Of a stretch of 64,000 bases of DNA, positions 62,227 to 64,000 are shown in pieces (positions within the stretch are counted from its first letter, which is position 1; the number at the start of each line of letters is the position of its first letter). A model generated the notes under the pieces. The model saw only the letters and a program-made list of their open reading frames with translations. It was not told the DNA's origin and searched no databases. The stretch is taken from assembly GCF_023715725.1 (NCBI RefSeq), contig NZ_JAMBOT010000008.1, positions 62,001-126,000 on the forward strand, read 5' to 3'. The DNA comes from Paenibacillus pasadenensis (lineage in GTDB: Bacteria > Bacillota > Bacilli > Paenibacillales > Paenibacillaceae). Both the position numbers and the translations under genes were made by a program.

Positions 62227-63374
62227 AACGCTGCCTTTGTTTCTATACTTGTCTTGCGGCGGGGTTGTTGCTGCTTCTAGCAGCAGCGGGATGTGACTCC
62301 AATGAAGTGAATCGGGTTTACGTGAAAACATTAGGCTTGGATTTTAAAGACGGGAAATACGTCATGTTTGTCCAGGTTCTTAATTTCAACAATGAGGCTA
62401 AAAACGAATCAAGCCCCAAATCAGCCGGATATAAGCCTTGGACGGGCAATAGCAGCAGCCGAAGTTTCATCGAGTCCGCAAATGCAATCTTGGCCACTTC
62501 ACAGCGGGAGTTAGACTTTTCTCATGTAACAGCTCTAGTAATATCGGAGAACTTTCTACCGAGGCTTAAGACAGAGGATCTGACAGAACTTCTAGACAAG
62601 TTCCCCGAAATCCGTCTCAATATTTGGACGTATGCCACAGCAGCTCCGATGGATCAAGTTTTTTCAACGGAGACGCTGTTTAACTTTATGGATACCAACT
62701 CGGTCTTGCATTCCCCTGAAGAATATTACAAACAGCTGTCCGGTATCGAACCAGTTCAATTATTTAAACTATTAAGAGAGGATTTTCATCCGGCCTTTTC
62801 GGAATATCTTCCTCAGCTGGGCACAAATAACTCCATTTGGGAATCGGACTTCAAGTCCAAAAATACTCTTAGCGTTACCGGAGCGTATTTTCTACACAAC
62901 AACAATTACAAAGGGAAAATGAGCCTGAAACAGCTGCAGGGCTGGCATTGGATGAATCCTAGGATGAAACGCTGGACAGTAAGTATTTACAAGGATGGGG
63001 AAGAGCTCGGCGCAATTACGTACAAAAAATCAAAACCGGCCGTTCAGCTCCGTTTCAACGAAAACGGCGAGCCGATTTATAATATTGATGTCAAGCTTTA
63101 CGGCTTCCTTGCCCTTCGTAAATCTCGCTCACCTCTATCGGAAGTGGAACAAGCGGCAGAAGATATGATTACTAAACAAATCAGGGAAGCTTATACAACC
63201 GGCATAAAACGAGAAATAGACATATTCCAATTGAATGAATTGTTTTACCGCAAGCATTATAAACATTGGAAACAAATGACCTCAAACGGATCTGAGTTTA
63301 TATTGACAGAGAATTCGCTGGACAAAATCAAGGTTAAAATTAAAATCATAGTACCGGGAAGATATAAACACTGA
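62223..63374 (+). CDS. Spore germination receptor, C lipoprotein (GerAC type)
   Basis: 383 residues. The lipoprotein signal is LAAGLLLLLAAAGC, with the Cys at residue 24. The GerAC domains follow: DSNEVNRVYVKTLGLDFKDG, LDFSHVTALVISENFL, and a C-terminal EIDIFQLNELFYRKHYKHWK. It is anchored to the inner membrane's outer face and is needed for receptor assembly. The ATG overlaps the end of the A gene (ATGA). Last gene of the operon. Confidence 0.88.
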   Translation: MKRCLCFYTCLAAGLLLLLAAAGCDSNEVNRVYVKTLGLDFKDGKYVMFVQVLNFNNEAKNESSPKSAGYKPWTGNSSSRSFIESANAILATSQRELDFSHVTALVISENFLPRLKTEDLTELLDKFPEIRLNIWTYATAAPMDQVFSTETLFNFMDTNSVLHSPEEYYKQLSGIEPVQLFKLLREDFHPAFSEYLPQLGTNNSIWESDFKSKNTLSVTGAYFLHNNNYKGKMSLKQLQGWHWMNPRMKRWTVSIYKDGEELGAITYKKSKPAVQLRFNENGEPIYNIDVKLYGFLALRKSRSPLSEVEQAAEDMITKQIREAYTTGIKREIDIFQLNELFYRKHYKHWKQMTSNGSEFILTENSLDKIKVKIKIIVPGRYKH

Positions 63375-63385
63375 GGGCTGTTTCG

Positions 63386-64000
63386 CTAGATGCTCCAATC
63401 CAGCCACTGTTCATGCCGCTTCTCCAGGCGGGTCAGCCAATCCGAGCTGACGCGGATCGCCTCCTGCTGATGAGAGCTCGCAGAATACGTATGATCAGCC
63501 TGGAAAATAATCTCCTTATCGCACAGCCCGTCGCCGCGCGTCCAAAATAACTTCTGGTACAGGAAGCTGTAGTCGGCGGGAATGACGTCGTCGCTTGTGC
63601 CGTGCACAAGCAGCACGTCTCCGCTGAAGCGGGAAGCGGCCTGGAACGGCTGATGCTGCTGCAAGGTGTCGAAGAATACCGGCTCCAGCGTATAACCCGC
63701 GTAGTCGGTGGAGCCTTTCAGAACGGCCTCGTCATACCCTTGGCGGCCTACAATGCGCACAATGTCGTTGAACGGATAACCGACGGCTGACCACAGAATG
63801 AGGCGGCCGACCCGTTTGTCTTTGACGGCCGTATGCAGCGCCACCGCGCCGCCCAAGCTGTGTCCGAGCAGCGTAACCCGCTGCGGATCGACGCAATCCA
63901 TCGAAAGCACATAGTTAAGCGCCGTCTGGGTTTGCCGGATCATGGATTCAAAGCCGAGTGCGCCATAGCTGCCGGTGCTTTCGCCGCAGCCGCCGTAATC
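63386..64000 (-). CDS. Alpha/beta hydrolase, C-terminal part (cut by window end)
   Basis: The frame is open to the last base (GGCGESTGSYGALGF at the edge) and ends at 63386. The visible 204 residues hold the nucleophile elbow LLGHSLGGAVAL (GHSLGG), the acid DVLLVHGTSDDVIPADY (Asp), and a C-terminal His in FQADHTYSASSH. These make the Ser-Asp-His triad of the esterase/acylglycerol-lipase class. The N-terminus and start lie beyond the window. It converges with the germination operon; the two stops are 11 nt apart. Confidence 0.85.
   Translation of the reverse strand, partial: DYGGCGESTGSYGALGFESMIRQTQTALNYVLSMDCVDPQRVTLLGHSLGGAVALHTAVKDKRVGRLILWSAVGYPFNDIVRIVGRQGYDEAVLKGSTDYAGYTLEPVFFDTLQQHQPFQAASRFSGDVLLVHGTSDDVIPADYSFLYQKLFWTRGDGLCDKEIIFQADHTYSASSHQQEAIRVSSDWLTRLEKRHEQWLDWSI

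Overview
The window looks like a chromosome segment from a spore-forming Gram-positive bacterium of the Paenibacillus type. The housekeeping genes are moderately GC-rich. They include meso-diaminopimelate dehydrogenase, a GerA-type germinant receptor operon, YerB/YerC homologues, and a lipid kinase beside an rlmCD-type rRNA methyltransferase (neighbours in Bacillus subtilis, yerQ-yefA). Shine-Dalgarno sites are strong, and TTG/GTG starts are common. No rRNA, tRNA or CRISPR array was seen.

Layout. 1-13.5 kb is mostly core or soft-core: VOC protein (partial), ddh, glutamate dehydrogenase, an ECF41-like sigma factor, a phosphoesterase, a lipoprotein, rtcB with a nucleotidyltransferase, a broken kinase, a HAD phosphatase, an SstT-type transporter, and a TetR/MFS efflux pair with matching operators. 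13.5-26.8 kb is an AT-richer defence island. It holds a PLD-DEAD helicase overlapping a MazG-like pyrophosphohydrolase, a Nudix stub, a Phd-type antitoxin with a wrecked RelE/ParE toxin, and a type III Wadjet operon (jetABCD) headed by a small TIR-like gene. 27.4-31.6 kb is a Fur-box iron-siderophore uptake locus whose first ORF fuses an AraC regulator to a complete lipoprotein-type binding protein. 31.6-34.3 kb holds HNH and serine-hydrolase genes bracketed by a 510-bp duplication of the permease 3' end. 34.3-36 kb is an ArsR/MFS pair with twin palindromic operators.

36.1-50.8 kb is a composite integration hotspot at the 3' end of rlmD. Short extra copies of the rlmD 3' coding end lie at 38.5 and 39.8 kb, with a doubtful one at 36.1 kb. 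Two tyrosine-integrase C-terminal remnants and four paired TTTTACATCA sites mark at least two decayed elements. Their cargo is a deleted TOTE-like primase-helicase, a VapBC pair, a Nudix gene with a frameshifted phosphatase, an RloC/PrrC-like zinc-hook ATPase, a type I restriction system, and an IS30 remnant fused to an hsdS fragment.

50.8-64 kb is core again: rlmD, lipid kinase, CbiX-type chelatase, yerC, a YqfQ-like protein, Pit transporter with its DUF47 partner, YerB-like lipoprotein, the ger operon, and a hydrolase cut by the window end.

The most interesting items are the TIR-like gene leading a Wadjet III operon, the AraC-lipoprotein fusion, and the stacked rlmD integration scars carrying defence cargo. 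All functional calls rest on reading motifs and gene order; no database search was run.
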